In this document: piece after piece, positions 44,817-52,857 of the stretch | Numbering within the stretch: position 1 is the stretch's first letter | Layout: every line of letters starts with the position of its first letter | Assembly: GCF_016648105.1 (NCBI RefSeq) | Contig: NZ_JACVVE010000001.1 | Span: 62,001 to 126,000 of the forward strand | Source: Pseudomonas sp. S31 | Lineage (GTDB): Bacteria > Pseudomonadota > Gammaproteobacteria > Pseudomonadales > Pseudomonadaceae | Length of the DNA: 64,000 nt | Direction of reading: 5' to 3' | Made by a program: the position numbers and the translations under genes | The notes under the pieces: model-generated | Seen by the model: the letters and a program-made list of their open reading frames with translations, nothing else | Database searches by the model: none | Told to the model about the DNA's origin: nothing

Positions 44817-45461
44817 ATGATCCAGTCCGACCTCGACCTGTTCGGCAACCAGCCACAACGCCTGGCCAGCCACACCGTACTGCTGCCCGGCTTCGCCCTG
44901 GCCGAGATCGAACCGCTGCTCGATGCCCTGCGCCCGGTCTTGCGCGCCGCACCGTTGCGGCACATGCGCACACCCGGCGGCCTGCACATGGCGGTTGCCC
45001 TGACCAACTGTGGCGAACTGGGCTGGGTCAGTGATAAGCGCGGCTACCGCTACAGCCCCACCGACCCGGCCAGCGGCAAGCCCTGGCCCGCACTACCCCA
45101 GGTATTGCTCGACCTGGCCGGGCGCGCTGCGGCGGCAGCCGGGTTCGAGGGTTTCGTGCCGGATGCCTGCCTGGTCAACCACTACCTGCCGGGCACGCGC
45201 CTGAGCCTGCACCAGGACCAGGACGAGCGCGATTTCGGCCAGCCGATCGTGTCGATTTCACTGGGGTTGCCGGCGGTGTTCCTGTTCGGCGGGTTGCAGC
45301 GTTCGGATCGTACCGAGCGCATACCGCTGAGCCATGGCGACGTGCTGGTGTGGGGAGGCGAGGATCGCTTGCGGTTTCACGGGGTGATGCCGATCAAGCC
45401 GGGAGTGCACCCGCGGATGGGCGAGCGGCGGATCAACCTGACCCTGCGCAAGGCGGGGTGA
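44817..45461 (+). CDS. alkB: Alkylated DNA repair dioxygenase
   Basis: The 214-aa Fe(II)/2-oxoglutarate dioxygenase removes methyl groups from 1-methyladenine and 3-methylcytosine. Iron ligands are visible in LSLHQDQDE (HxD) and RFHGV (distal His), and the 2-oxoglutarate-binding RINLTLR closes the fold. The length matches E. coli AlkB (216 aa). It has no functional link to the curli genes on both sides and is separated from them by a terminator on the left and a REP pair on the right. It is not adjacent to ada in this window. Confidence 0.95.
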   Translation: MIQSDLDLFGNQPQRLASHTVLLPGFALAEIEPLLDALRPVLRAAPLRHMRTPGGLHMAVALTNCGELGWVSDKRGYRYSPTDPASGKPWPALPQVLLDLAGRAAAAAGFEGFVPDACLVNHYLPGTRLSLHQDQDERDFGQPIVSISLGLPAVFLFGGLQRSDRTERIPLSHGDVLVWGGEDRLRFHGVMPIKPGVHPRMGERRINLTLRKAG

Positions 45462-45480
45462 ATGGGCTGGCAGTGCGGGC

Positions 45481-45560
45481 CCCTTCGCGGGTGAACCCGC
45501 TCCTACAGGTGCCCCACCGCCCTTGGAAACGTGTAGGAGCGGGTTCACCCGCGAAGAGGC
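45481..45560. repeat. REP pair
   Basis: Inverted copies carry GCGGGTGAACCCGC and GCGGGTTCACCCGC cores, lying between the convergent alkB and csgG genes. Confidence 0.95.
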
Positions 45561-45572
45561 CTGAAAAGGCTA

Positions 45573-46415
45573 TCACTGCTGCTGATTCTGGCTCAGGAAC
45601 TTGTCCACCTCGGCCTTGCCCTCGGCGGTCTCTCCCGCCACCTGCCACAGCCGACGCTCGATGCCTTGGGCCAGCAAGTGCCCCACTGCCGCCTCGATCG
45701 CCGAGAGCACGCACAACTGCGCCGGTTCGTTGGTGGTGTACCCCACCTCGGCTTCGAGCAGCTTCTTGAACTCGATGAACTTGAACACTCCGGCGCTACG
45801 TCCCACCGAGTAGATGGTCTTGCTGGTCATCACGTTGGCCAGCACCTGGCCAGTGCGCACATCCACCGCGCGCAGGTTGACCGTCACCTGGTCGACCCGG
45901 TACTCGCGAGAGATGTCGATGCCCAGGTAGCGTGCGCCCTCCCCACCACTGCGCACATTGGTGTCGTAGGCGATGATGCCGCCTTCGAGCATCAGGTTGG
46001 CGGCCTGCAGGGGCGGCAGCTCGGCAGCGATGTTCTGCGCCACGTCGGGCTTTTTCTGCGAGGCGCGGATGATCTTGCGCTCGGTCAGCAGGTTCTGCAG
46101 CCCTTCGCGCTCCAGCACCACGAACCAGCCGCTGGCATTCAAGGCATCCATCAACATGCTCGCCGCGCCCTGGGTGACGCTGGTGGAGAACGAGCTGGCC
46201 GGGGTCGGTTTGTACTGCCCGGTCTGGTCGCGGAAGCCGTACACCACTGCCATCAAGCGGCCCTTCGGCCGGGGCATGTTGAGCAGGTCGTAATAGGTCG
46301 AGGCCCGTGGTGTCAGGGTCGGGGTCGCGGAATCCTGCTCGGCCGGCATCGGCTCACGCAGGCCGCAGCCTTGCAGGGTGGCGAGGATCAGCAGGGTGCT
46401 CAGCAGACGTTTCAT
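45573..46415 (-). CDS. csgG: Curli outer-membrane secretion lipoprotein CsgG
   Basis: The 280-aa precursor has a lipoprotein signal with Cys17 (LQGC) and the CsgG fold: RLMAVVYGFRDQTGQYKP, SMLMDALNASGWFVVLEREGLQNLLTERKIIR, LMLEGGIIAYDTNVRSGG, YLGIDISREYRVDQVTVNLRAVDVRTGQVL and SKTIYSVG. CsgG forms the nonameric outer-membrane channel for curlin export. GGAGAG precedes the ATG at 46415. It is the last gene of the long leftward operon, 34 bases after csgF. Confidence 0.96.
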   Translation of the reverse strand: MKRLLSTLLILATLQGCGLREPMPAEQDSATPTLTPRASTYYDLLNMPRPKGRLMAVVYGFRDQTGQYKPTPASSFSTSVTQGAASMLMDALNASGWFVVLEREGLQNLLTERKIIRASQKKPDVAQNIAAELPPLQAANLMLEGGIIAYDTNVRSGGEGARYLGIDISREYRVDQVTVNLRAVDVRTGQVLANVMTSKTIYSVGRSAGVFKFIEFKKLLEAEVGYTTNEPAQLCVLSAIEAAVGHLLAQGIERRLWQVAGETAEGKAEVDKFLSQNQQQ

Positions 46416-46449
46416 GGTTTCTCTCCCCAAAAAATTCAGCCAGTCCCTC

Positions 46450-46863
46450 TCAGGGGTTCAGGCCGCTGACCTCGATGATCGAGATTTCCCCGGTCGCCCT
46501 GTCGGTGACCTTGATGCTCAGGGCTCCTGAGTCGTCGATCACGTCGATCAGGAAGGCATCGGTGGACATGCTGCCGGTGTTGCCATTGCTGATGTTGTCC
46601 AGCAGTTGCGACAACATCCGCGACTCCAGCTGGTTGCTGAAGCGTTCCAGGGCGGTGGTGCCGGTGAAGGCCGAGGCACGGTCCTTGAGATCGGGGTCGT
46701 CGTAGTCGTTCTGCGCCTGGGCGTTGTTGAGCAGCCAGGTGCCGTTGAGCGGGTTGCCACCGAAGGCCGGATTGACCGGGGTGTACACCAGCTCGGTAGC
46801 CTGGGTCGCGCAGGCGCTGGCCAGCAGGCAGGCGGCGATGCAACGGGAAATGCAGGTGTTCAT
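46450..46863 (-). CDS. csgF: Curli assembly factor CsgF
   Basis: The 137-aa precursor has a signal peptide (cleaved near TQATE). The conserved CsgF N-terminal segment follows (ELVYTPVNPAFGGNPLNG), which in E. coli inserts into the CsgG channel, then NAQAQNDY and a C-terminal domain ending ISIIEVSGLNP. CsgF couples secretion to surface nucleation. It overlaps csgE by four bases. Confidence 0.95.
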   Translation of the reverse strand: MNTCISRCIAACLLASACATQATELVYTPVNPAFGGNPLNGTWLLNNAQAQNDYDDPDLKDRASAFTGTTALERFSNQLESRMLSQLLDNISNGNTGSMSTDAFLIDVIDDSGALSIKVTDRATGEISIIEVSGLNP

Positions 46864-47261
46864 AGCTCGTCCCTCTCCAGATCGGTGGTGTCTTGCAGCA
46901 GGCGTTGCAGCTTGCGTTGGATGATCTGTTGCTTGACCAGGTCGGCGGCCTCGACGGCCTCGTCCTTGAGTTCGGTGGTGTTCGGCGGCAGGAAGCGCCG
47001 GTACAGCACATCACGCTCGAACTCCACGGTCACCAGGCTGCCCCAGCGGGCATCCGGGCGTTCGCGCACCACCAAGTTGAAGTCCAGGCGGCTGGTGGCC
47101 CGCAGGCGGTCGGCGAAGTAGTAGTAAAAGTCGTGGCCGATGTGCGAGATGGTGTTGTCGACGATGAAGCCCATCATCTCGCTCTCGCCGTTGTCCTGCG
47201 CCGCCCCTGGCAGGGGCGCCAGCAACAGCAGGGCCAGGGCCAGGCCTGCCAGGCGGTTCAT
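46860..47261 (-). CDS. csgE: Curli secretion specificity factor CsgE
   Basis: The 133-aa precursor has a signal peptide (ending GAAQ) and the CsgE family body: GFIVDNTISHIGHDFYYYFADRLR, LDFNLVVRERPDARWGSLVTVEFE, RRFLPP and VKQQIIQRKLQRLL. CsgE caps the periplasmic side of CsgG and selects substrates. The start at 47261 overlaps the stop of the upstream pseudopilin gene by four bases, so csgEFG is translationally coupled to the pilus-like genes. Confidence 0.95.
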   Translation of the reverse strand: MNRLAGLALALLLLAPLPGAAQDNGESEMMGFIVDNTISHIGHDFYYYFADRLRATSRLDFNLVVRERPDARWGSLVTVEFERDVLYRRFLPPNTTELKDEAVEAADLVKQQIIQRKLQRLLQDTTDLERDEL

Positions 47262-47785
47262 GGCAACGCTCCGGCGCCGCTGTGGGTGCGTACGTCGCCA
47301 GCGCTCTCGGCGAAGGGTTGTTCGGCGACGAACTGCCAGTCGCTGTAGTGCTCGAGCCCCTCGAAGCTCGACCATTGGGTGTCGAAGCCGGCGCGCTTGA
47401 ATGGCGTGGCGTCCGAGCGGCTGTACACGCCGGTGATGCGACCGTCGATGGCGCGCACCACGCCCCACTCGTCACGACCGGTGATCGGGTCGGGGTAGAG
47501 CCTGCGAATGTGCCGGCGGGCCTCGGGGAAGCGGTTGTCCTGCAGCAGGTCGGCAAGCTCCTGCGGATACTGGGCCAGCCCGGGAGAGGCTCGGTAGTAG
47601 CTGCGCAGGGCCTGGGCATACTGGCCCCCGACCCACAGCAACTGGCGCTCGTGCTCACGCTGGGCGACGCTGCTCCACAGGGTGCCGCTGGCGGCCAGGG
47701 CCACGCTGCTGACCGCGATCAGCAGCAGTACGCCCAGGTAGGTGAAGCCAGCGCAGGCCTTACCATTCTGCATAGAGGCTGCCAT
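47258..47785 (-). CDS. Pseudopilin-like protein, atypical
   Basis: The roughly 175-aa protein starts near MAASMQNGKACAGFTYLGVLLLIAV, a type III signal-peptide-like sequence with a hydrophobic helix. At mature position 5, where pilins have Glu, it has Gly, as seen in GspK-like minor pseudopilins. The soluble part is LWVGGQYAQALRSYYRASPG, LLQDNRFPEARRHIRRLYPDPITG, RDEWGV and so on, resembling GspG-type domains with the DPxTG loop. An alternative start is MQNGK at 47773. It overlaps the gspG-like gene upstream and csgE downstream. Confidence 0.75.
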   Translation of the reverse strand: MAASMQNGKACAGFTYLGVLLLIAVSSVALAASGTLWSSVAQREHERQLLWVGGQYAQALRSYYRASPGLAQYPQELADLLQDNRFPEARRHIRRLYPDPITGRDEWGVVRAIDGRITGVYSRSDATPFKRAGFDTQWSSFEGLEHYSDWQFVAEQPFAESAGDVRTHSGAGALP

Positions 47786-48134
47786 CACGCGCCCTCCCCG
47801 TTGCACCGCTCTTGATATCGGCCACGCCACCGGCCACGCCTTCTGGCGGTGGAACCATCTGCCAGGCGTCGCTGCGCTCGGTGATCGGATCGACCGGGGT
47901 GTTGCGCAGGTAGCGCTGTTCGACCAATTGCTCCAGCGACTCGGGGTACTGCCCGGTGTCGCCGTAGTAGTGGTCCAGCGCCTCGCGCAGCACCGCGAGG
48001 CTCTGGCGCAGGGTGGCCTCACGGGAGCTTTCCAGGCTGTTGAAGTAACGCGGCATGGCGATGGTCATCAGGGTCGCGATGATCGCCATGACCACCAGCA
48101 GTTCGATCAGGGTGAAGCCTCGGCTGCGTTTCAT
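47760..48134 (-). CDS. GspG-type major pseudopilin
   Basis: The roughly 124-aa prepilin has the canonical cleavage motif RSRGFTLIELLVVMAIIATLMTIAMPRYF. A short GspG domain follows with DHYYGDTGQYPESLEQLVEQRYL and VDPITE, the region that forms the calcium-binding loop in GspG. Cleavage would need a prepilin peptidase encoded elsewhere. A start at 48146 (MVTAMK) that overlaps the upstream stop is an alternative. It sits in the middle of three consecutive pseudopilin genes. Confidence 0.85.
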   Translation of the reverse strand: MKRSRGFTLIELLVVMAIIATLMTIAMPRYFNSLESSREATLRQSLAVLREALDHYYGDTGQYPESLEQLVEQRYLRNTPVDPITERSDAWQMVPPPEGVAGGVADIKSGATGRARDGSLYAEW

Positions 48135-48139
48135 GGCCG

Positions 48140-48613
48140 TCACCATTGCCCGTAGGGGATATTGTTGAGGCCTTTGCCACGGGCCTTGGAGTACACGTCG
48201 AACACATCCTCGCCTTCGCGTGGGCTGTCCGGCTCGCTGTCGTAGGCGCGCAGGCCCCAGCCGCCCTGGTCCTCGTCCTTGCTGGCGAGGAGCGGGTCGT
48301 GGGGAATGCGCCGCAGGAAATAGAATTTCGCCCCCTTGGCACTGCGCACATCGCGCACGCCTTCCACCAGCACCTGCAGGCTCGGTGGATACCCACTGGC
48401 ATTGAGGCGCTTTTCGATGAAACCGGCATCGAAGGCGCGTTTGTAGGCATCGATGGCGTCGCGGATCTGGTACAGCGCCTCACGTAGTTGCTGTTCCTTG
48501 CCACGGCGCACCACCGTTTCGGTCAGCGGCGCGGCCATGCTGGCGAGCAGCCCGAGCAGTGCCAGGGTCAGCACCACCTCGATCAGGCTGAAGCCGCGCT
48601 GGGCGCGTTTCAT
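48140..48613 (-). CDS. Pseudopilin (type II secretion/type IV pilus-like)
   Basis: The 157-aa protein has a prepilin signal, MKRAQRGFSLIEVVLTLALL, with Glu5 present, and a soluble domain (EQQLREALYQIRDAIDAYKRAF, YPPSLQVLVEGV, FLRRIPHDPLL, GWGLRAYDS). The DP motif and a terminal PYGQW resemble GspG-like pseudopilins more than GspH/I/J. It overlaps the secretin gene by four bases. Confidence 0.85.
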   Translation of the reverse strand: MKRAQRGFSLIEVVLTLALLGLLASMAAPLTETVVRRGKEQQLREALYQIRDAIDAYKRAFDAGFIEKRLNASGYPPSLQVLVEGVRDVRSAKGAKFYFLRRIPHDPLLASKDEDQGGWGLRAYDSEPDSPREGEDVFDVYSKARGKGLNNIPYGQW

Positions 48614-50472
48614 GGCCGTGGGCCCACAGGCACGGGTACCGCAGCCATCTGGCTCTCGACCACCGGGGCGCTGTCGCCTTCGTCGCTGGGCACGTCACGC
48701 ACCGGCAGCGGCGCCACCTGGCGCACCTGCAAGCTCGATTCGGTACCGGTGGCGAACTCCATGTCCGACGGGCTCTGGTACGGCAGGTTGCGCACGATGC
48801 GCGGGGTGATCGCCAGCACCAGTTCGGACTTGCTCATGTCGTCGCGGTTGCTGCCGAACAGCCGGCCCAGGCCCGGAATGTCGCCCAGGCCCGGGATCTT
48901 GTTGCCGCTGGCGTTCTTGTCGTTGCGCACCAAACCGGCCAGCACCTGGGTCTCGCCGTCGTGCAGGCGCAGGCTGGTCTGGGCGTTGCGGGTATCGACC
49001 TGGACCGGAATGGTGCCCTGGCGGGTGGCCTCCAGGGGCGTTGCGTTGCTCACTTCCAGCGCCACCTTGATCGCCACTTCGTTGTTCAGGTGCACGGTGG
49101 GCTGCACTTCGAGCTTGAGGCCGACGTCCAGGTAGGTGACGCTTTCGGTGATTACCGGGCCTTGGGTGGAGGGCACCGAGGTGGCGCTGATGATCGGGAC
49201 CCGCTGGCCGATGTGGATGCGTGCCTGCTCGCGGTTGCTGACGCGGATCACCGGGCTGGCCAGGGTGTTGATGTCCTTGTCCGAGGCGTTGATCTTGGCC
49301 TGCGGGGCCGGCGAGATGCTGATGCGGCTGGAGTCGATACCGCGCAGTTGGTCGAGCACGCTGACCGACTTACCGGCGGAATCGAGCACGCCGAAGGTGT
49401 TGGGCCACTGCAGGCCGAGGTCGAGGATGCGCTGGGTAGCCACTTCCATCACCTCCACCTCCAGCACCACCTCGGGGTTGGACTGGTCCTGCGACTGCAG
49501 CAGCTTCTCGGCCATGCGCACGGCATCGGGCGTGTCGCGCATGGTCAGGGTGTTGAGGCGCTCGTCGACGAACACGTCACGGGTTTTGAGCATGGTCTTG
49601 ACCATGTTCAACGCGGTGTTGGCATCGATGCTGGTGAGGTAGAAGGTGCGCATGACCAGTTCCTGGTAGTCCTTGGTCTTTTGCGGCGAGTCGGGGTAGA
49701 TCAGCAAGGTGTTGTCATTGACGATCTTCTGGCGCAACTGGTTCTGTTCCACCAGCAGCGCCACGGCATCCTCGATGCGCACATCGCGGACGAAGATGGT
49801 GGCTTTCATGTCCGGGCGCAGGTCTTTGTCGAAGATGAAGTTGATCCCGGCGACCTGCGACAGCACTTCGAAGATGGTCTTCAGGCCGGCCTCGCGAAAC
49901 TCCAGGGTGACCGGGCGTTCGAGCTTGCTGCGCAATTGCGGGAACGGCTGCGCGGTGCGGGCCTGGACGTTCTCGATATCGCTGCGCAGCATGATGCCCT
50001 TCTGGTTCTGCGGGTCCAGGCGCAGCACTTCGCGCATGTAGCGCTCGGCACCGAACAGGTCGCCCTGGCGCAGCGCCGCCTGGCCCAGGGCCACGCGTTC
50101 GTCGAGGGTACGGATCAGTTCCAGCTGGCGGATGCCTTCCTGGGCGCGGCGGTTGTTCGGCTCGATGGTCAGCACCCGGCCGTAGCCTGTGCGCGCGCCA
50201 CCGAAGTCGTGACGCAGGCGATCGCTGTCCGCCTGGCTCAGCAGCGCCTCCACCGCAGCCTGACGGCCATGCGCCAAGGCGATGTTGAGCTCGGTATCGC
50301 GGGGGTCTTCCCGCAGGGCCTCTTCCAGGCGGGCGATGCCGGCCTCGTACTGCCCCTCTTTCATCAGCTCGGCGCTGTCTTGGCGCACCGCGCTGGAACC
50401 GCAGCCGGCGATTGCCGCGCACAGCGCCAGGAGCATGAATGGAGCAGTCCTGCACGACTTCGATGACTTCAT
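48610..50472 (-). CDS. Secretin lipoprotein with N-terminal TPR region
   Basis: The 620-aa protein has a lipobox (AIAGC), TPR-like helices over about 35-165 (YEAGIARLEEALREDPRDTEL, GAERYMREVLRLDPQNQKG), secretin N-domains (VTLEFREAGLKTIFEVLSQVAGINF, TFYLTSIDANTALNMVKTML) and a C-terminal secretin ring (about 400-565, with IPGLGDIPGLGRLFGS). Secretins form the outer-membrane pore of type II secretion and type IV pili. The TPR head resembles PilF/MshL-like fusions more than plain GspD. No separate pilotin gene is seen. Confidence 0.92.
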   Translation of the reverse strand: MKSSKSCRTAPFMLLALCAAIAGCGSSAVRQDSAELMKEGQYEAGIARLEEALREDPRDTELNIALAHGRQAAVEALLSQADSDRLRHDFGGARTGYGRVLTIEPNNRRAQEGIRQLELIRTLDERVALGQAALRQGDLFGAERYMREVLRLDPQNQKGIMLRSDIENVQARTAQPFPQLRSKLERPVTLEFREAGLKTIFEVLSQVAGINFIFDKDLRPDMKATIFVRDVRIEDAVALLVEQNQLRQKIVNDNTLLIYPDSPQKTKDYQELVMRTFYLTSIDANTALNMVKTMLKTRDVFVDERLNTLTMRDTPDAVRMAEKLLQSQDQSNPEVVLEVEVMEVATQRILDLGLQWPNTFGVLDSAGKSVSVLDQLRGIDSSRISISPAPQAKINASDKDINTLASPVIRVSNREQARIHIGQRVPIISATSVPSTQGPVITESVTYLDVGLKLEVQPTVHLNNEVAIKVALEVSNATPLEATRQGTIPVQVDTRNAQTSLRLHDGETQVLAGLVRNDKNASGNKIPGLGDIPGLGRLFGSNRDDMSKSELVLAITPRIVRNLPYQSPSDMEFATGTESSLQVRQVAPLPVRDVPSDEGDSAPVVESQMAAVPVPVGPRP

Positions 50473-50972
50473 GGTGCGCTCCCTACAGACAAGGTCTGTG
50501 ACTGATGCAAGGGCAGGTAAACCAGGTCCAGCTCGTTGGCCGAGACTCTGTCGAGGCGATAGGTGTCGTCGATCACGTCGCCCTGGCGCACGACGTAGAG
50601 CTTCTCGCCGCTCTGCAGGAAGATCTGCAGGTCGTCACGGTCGCCCATGCGGCCGACGAACTGGAACGGCAGCAGCGGCGCGGTGGGTGCGGCGACCATC
50701 ACCGGCGCGGTGTCGACCGGTTGTTCGGTGACCGTGGCCAGGGCTTGCGGGGCGGTCCATTGCTGGGCGGGGAACAGGTCGCGGGAGGCCTGTTCGGGCC
50801 CCTTCGCGGCTAAAGCCGCTCCTACAGCCGGCGCCGCACCTGTAGGAGCGGCTTTAGCCGCGAAGGGGGCCACCTCGTCCTCCTGCCAGAACCAATGCCC
50901 CGGCGCCCAAGCCAGCACGGCGCTGACCCCGAGAAACCCGACCCACATCAAAGTGCGTTGAGTGTTCATCAC
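50469..50972 (-). CDS. GspC/PilP-like linker protein with a REP-derived insertion
   Basis: The 167-aa protein has an N-terminal membrane helix (10-26) and a small C-terminal beta domain (PFQFVGRMGDRDDLQIFLQSG, LYVVRQGDVIDDTYRLDRVSANELDLVYL) like the HR/PilP domain that binds secretin N-domains. Between them, about residues 36-60 (APFAAKAAPTG, AALAAKG) are encoded by a complete inverted REP pair (50801-50866), read through in frame as an Ala-rich linker. It overlaps the secretin gene and the PilO-like gene by four bases each. Confidence 0.8.
   Translation of the reverse strand: MMNTQRTLMWVGFLGVSAVLAWAPGHWFWQEDEVAPFAAKAAPTGAAPAVGAALAAKGPEQASRDLFPAQQWTAPQALATVTEQPVDTAPVMVAAPTAPLLPFQFVGRMGDRDDLQIFLQSGEKLYVVRQGDVIDDTYRLDRVSANELDLVYLPLHQSQTLSVGSAP
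50801..50866. repeat. REP pair inside a coding sequence
   Basis: Inverted copies of CGCGGCTAAAGCCGCTCCTACAG sit within the linker protein gene. The stem core GCGGCTAAAGCCGC differs from the GCGGGTAAACCCGC type found elsewhere in the window. It keeps the frame open and encodes an Ala/Lys/Pro-rich stretch. Confidence 0.92.
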
Positions 50973-51532
50973 GACCTCGACAGGTAGAGAGTCATGCGCA
51001 GGCGGCCGTTGAGTTCACGGTCCCCGATGCGTTTGCGTTGCAGTTCGAGGTCTTCCAGGACCAGGGTCGGCAGTTGCCCGATCAGGCCGCGCAGGAGGCC
51101 GCGGATCTGCGGGTAGCTGCCACGCACCGGCAGTACGATCTGGTAGCGCGCCAGTTGCGTCTTGGGATCCACGCCCAAGGCGTACTCGCCACGGGCCAGG
51201 CTGATGTGCTCGGCGCCGGCCAGGTGGTACAGGCGCTCGATCAGCTCGCTGGCCTCGGGTTGCCCAGGCAGTTGCTGGCGCAGGCTGTCCAGTGCCTGTT
51301 GCTCGGGCTTCACGGCAATCTTCAGCTCACCGCGCCTGACCCGCTCCAGCTGGACACTGGCATCGGCCTCGCTGGCGCGCAGCTCACGCACCGCTTGCCA
51401 CTGCGGCAGCACACCGGCCACCGCTACTCCCAGGGCCAGCACGGCAACGGCAGCGGCGCCCAGGCCGACCCGGCCGACCCGGCGCAATTGCTCGAGCACA
51501 ACCAGGCTGTTCAACGCTTCAGGGACGCGCAT
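50969..51532 (-). CDS. PilO/GspM-like inner-membrane assembly protein
   Basis: The 187-aa bitopic protein has one helix (about 22-42), a coiled-coil stretch (48-90), and a ferredoxin-like C-terminal domain (GEYALGVDPKTQLARYQIVLPVRGSYPQIRGLLRGLIGQLP) as in PilO/GspM. It would pair with the PilN-like protein encoded just upstream, whose gene it overlaps by 14 bases. The call is by fold pattern and gene order. Confidence 0.75.
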   Translation of the reverse strand: MRVPEALNSLVVLEQLRRVGRVGLGAAAVAVLALGVAVAGVLPQWQAVRELRASEADASVQLERVRRGELKIAVKPEQQALDSLRQQLPGQPEASELIERLYHLAGAEHISLARGEYALGVDPKTQLARYQIVLPVRGSYPQIRGLLRGLIGQLPTLVLEDLELQRKRIGDRELNGRLRMTLYLSRS

Positions 51533-52061
51533 GGCCGGTCTCCCAGGTGGCAGTGAGGGTGAAGCGCACGGGATGCTCGGGCTGGCTCGCCATCACCTCG
51601 TGGTTGAGCAGCGACACGTCGCTGAGCTCGGCGCTGCGCTCCAGCCGCTGGTGGTAGGCCAGCATCGCTTCCAGGTTGCGCGCCTCGGCAGCGATGCGGA
51701 CCTGGCCCTTGCGTGCATCCGGGGTCAGGCTGAGCAGCGCCACGTCTTCCTGTGGCTGTGCTTCGAGCATGGCGAACAATTGCTGCCAGGGCCGTTGCAA
51801 CTGCTGCGAGACGCTGCGCATCTGCGCCAGGCGCTCGGCCTGCTCGCGGCTGGCGGCGGTGCTTTGCGGCGCGGCGGTGGCCGGCCGGCGGCCGAGTTTC
51901 AGTTCGAGGCCGTGGACGCGGTCTTCGAGGGCGACCTGCTCGGCCTGGAGCTGCTGTTGCAGCACGATCAGCGCCACCAGCACGGCGCCGCTCAGGGCCA
52001 GCAGCGACCAGGCCAACGGGCCGCTGCGACGGGGCTGGAATTCCAGGTCGAGGCGGCGCAT
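51519..52061 (-). CDS. PilN/GspL C-terminal-like inner-membrane assembly protein
   Basis: The 180-aa protein starts MRRLDLEFQPRRSG, has one membrane helix (about 14-32), a coiled coil (34-90, QQQLQAEQVALEDRVHGLELKL) and a C-terminal alpha/beta domain (AMLEAQPQEDVALLSLTPDARKGQVRIAAEA). The short cytoplasmic N terminus before the helix is the part of PilN that binds PilM. The start at 52061 follows the previous stop by one base. Confidence 0.78.
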   Translation of the reverse strand: MRRLDLEFQPRRSGPLAWSLLALSGAVLVALIVLQQQLQAEQVALEDRVHGLELKLGRRPATAAPQSTAASREQAERLAQMRSVSQQLQRPWQQLFAMLEAQPQEDVALLSLTPDARKGQVRIAAEARNLEAMLAYHQRLERSAELSDVSLLNHEVMASQPEHPVRFTLTATWETGHARP

Positions 52062-52062
52062 G

Positions 52063-52857
52063 TCAGGCCACCGCCCGCCACATGGCGCACAGCGGGTCGC
52101 TGTCGGCAGCCGGTTGGCACAGCTGCACCGCCGCCAGTTGCGCCACATCAGCGCGGCCTGGGGCATGCAGGTAGACCCGCGGCAGGCGCTCGCCGTAGAG
52201 CTCGCAAGTGCGCTCGATCAGCGCTTGCAAGGCCTGGTCGGTGTCTGCGCAACCCTGGGCCAGGACCTGCTGCCAGGCGCCGCCTGCCGCCAGCAGCAGC
52301 ACGCTGCGGCGCGGTTCGGCGAGCACGAAGAGGAAGTCGCCCTGCTCCAGTTGCCCCGAGCAGCGGTTGTAGGCGGCCATCAAGTAGGGCTGCACCGAAC
52401 GCAGGCGCAAGTGGCTTTGCCGGCCCAGGGCCTGCAGGCCATGCAGCAGCGCCTCGGGCAGCGCCGTGGCGATGCGCGCGGCACCGGCGGCCTCGGGCGA
52501 GAGCACGATGCGCCAGTCGTCCAGCGGCTGGCCGTAAAGGTTCTCGAAGCAGCCCCGGGCATAGGCGTCCAGCTCGCGCGGGTGGCCGATGGCGTCACTC
52601 CACGGCACCAGGCAGAAGCGGCTGTAGCGGGCCGACAGCAGGACCCGCAGTTGACCGCTGCGCACGGCATGTTCGGCCAGCAGCTCGGCGAGCGCCTGCA
52701 AGGCGGCCTCCCAGGCCGGTTGCGCGGTGTCGCCTGCGAACCCACGACTGCCTAGCCAGTGGTGTCGATGGTTGTGCCAGAGCCCCAGGCCGACGCCCTC
52801 GGCACCCAGTACGGCGCTGTACTTGTAAGCGCCACGATCAAGCGATAAATGTGACAC
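52063..52857 (-). CDS. PilM/GspL N-terminal-like cytoplasmic protein
   Basis: The 264-aa soluble protein is rich in Ala/Leu, with an actin-like pattern (ALLHGLQALGRQSHLRLRSVQPYLMAAYN, QGDFLFVLAEPRRSVLLLAAGGAWQQVLAQG) typical of divergent PilM/GspL/MshI proteins. The start is a GTG at 52857, inside the 3' end of the ATPase gene (20-base overlap). GAGGAG lies seven bases before it, and no ATG occurs in the first third of the frame. It would bridge the ATPase and the PilN-like protein. Confidence 0.72.
   Translation of the reverse strand: MSHLSLDRGAYKYSAVLGAEGVGLGLWHNHRHHWLGSRGFAGDTAQPAWEAALQALAELLAEHAVRSGQLRVLLSARYSRFCLVPWSDAIGHPRELDAYARGCFENLYGQPLDDWRIVLSPEAAGAARIATALPEALLHGLQALGRQSHLRLRSVQPYLMAAYNRCSGQLEQGDFLFVLAEPRRSVLLLAAGGAWQQVLAQGCADTDQALQALIERTCELYGERLPRVYLHAPGRADVAQLAAVQLCQPAADSDPLCAMWRAVA

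Noticed and set aside
43022..45007. A 661-codon minus-strand frame rich in Val/Gly/Ala opposite the long curlin gene
   Set aside because: It mirrors the repeat periodicity of the curlin gene and crosses a perfect intrinsic terminator; it has no recognisable domain.
44817..45461. alkB as a functional member of the curli locus
   Set aside because: It is isolated by a terminator and a REP pair, and the protein is a standard DNA repair dioxygenase.
4421..50866. Repeated short palindromic sequences suggesting a CRISPR array
   Set aside because: The repeats are scattered inverted REP pairs without regular unique spacers or cas genes.
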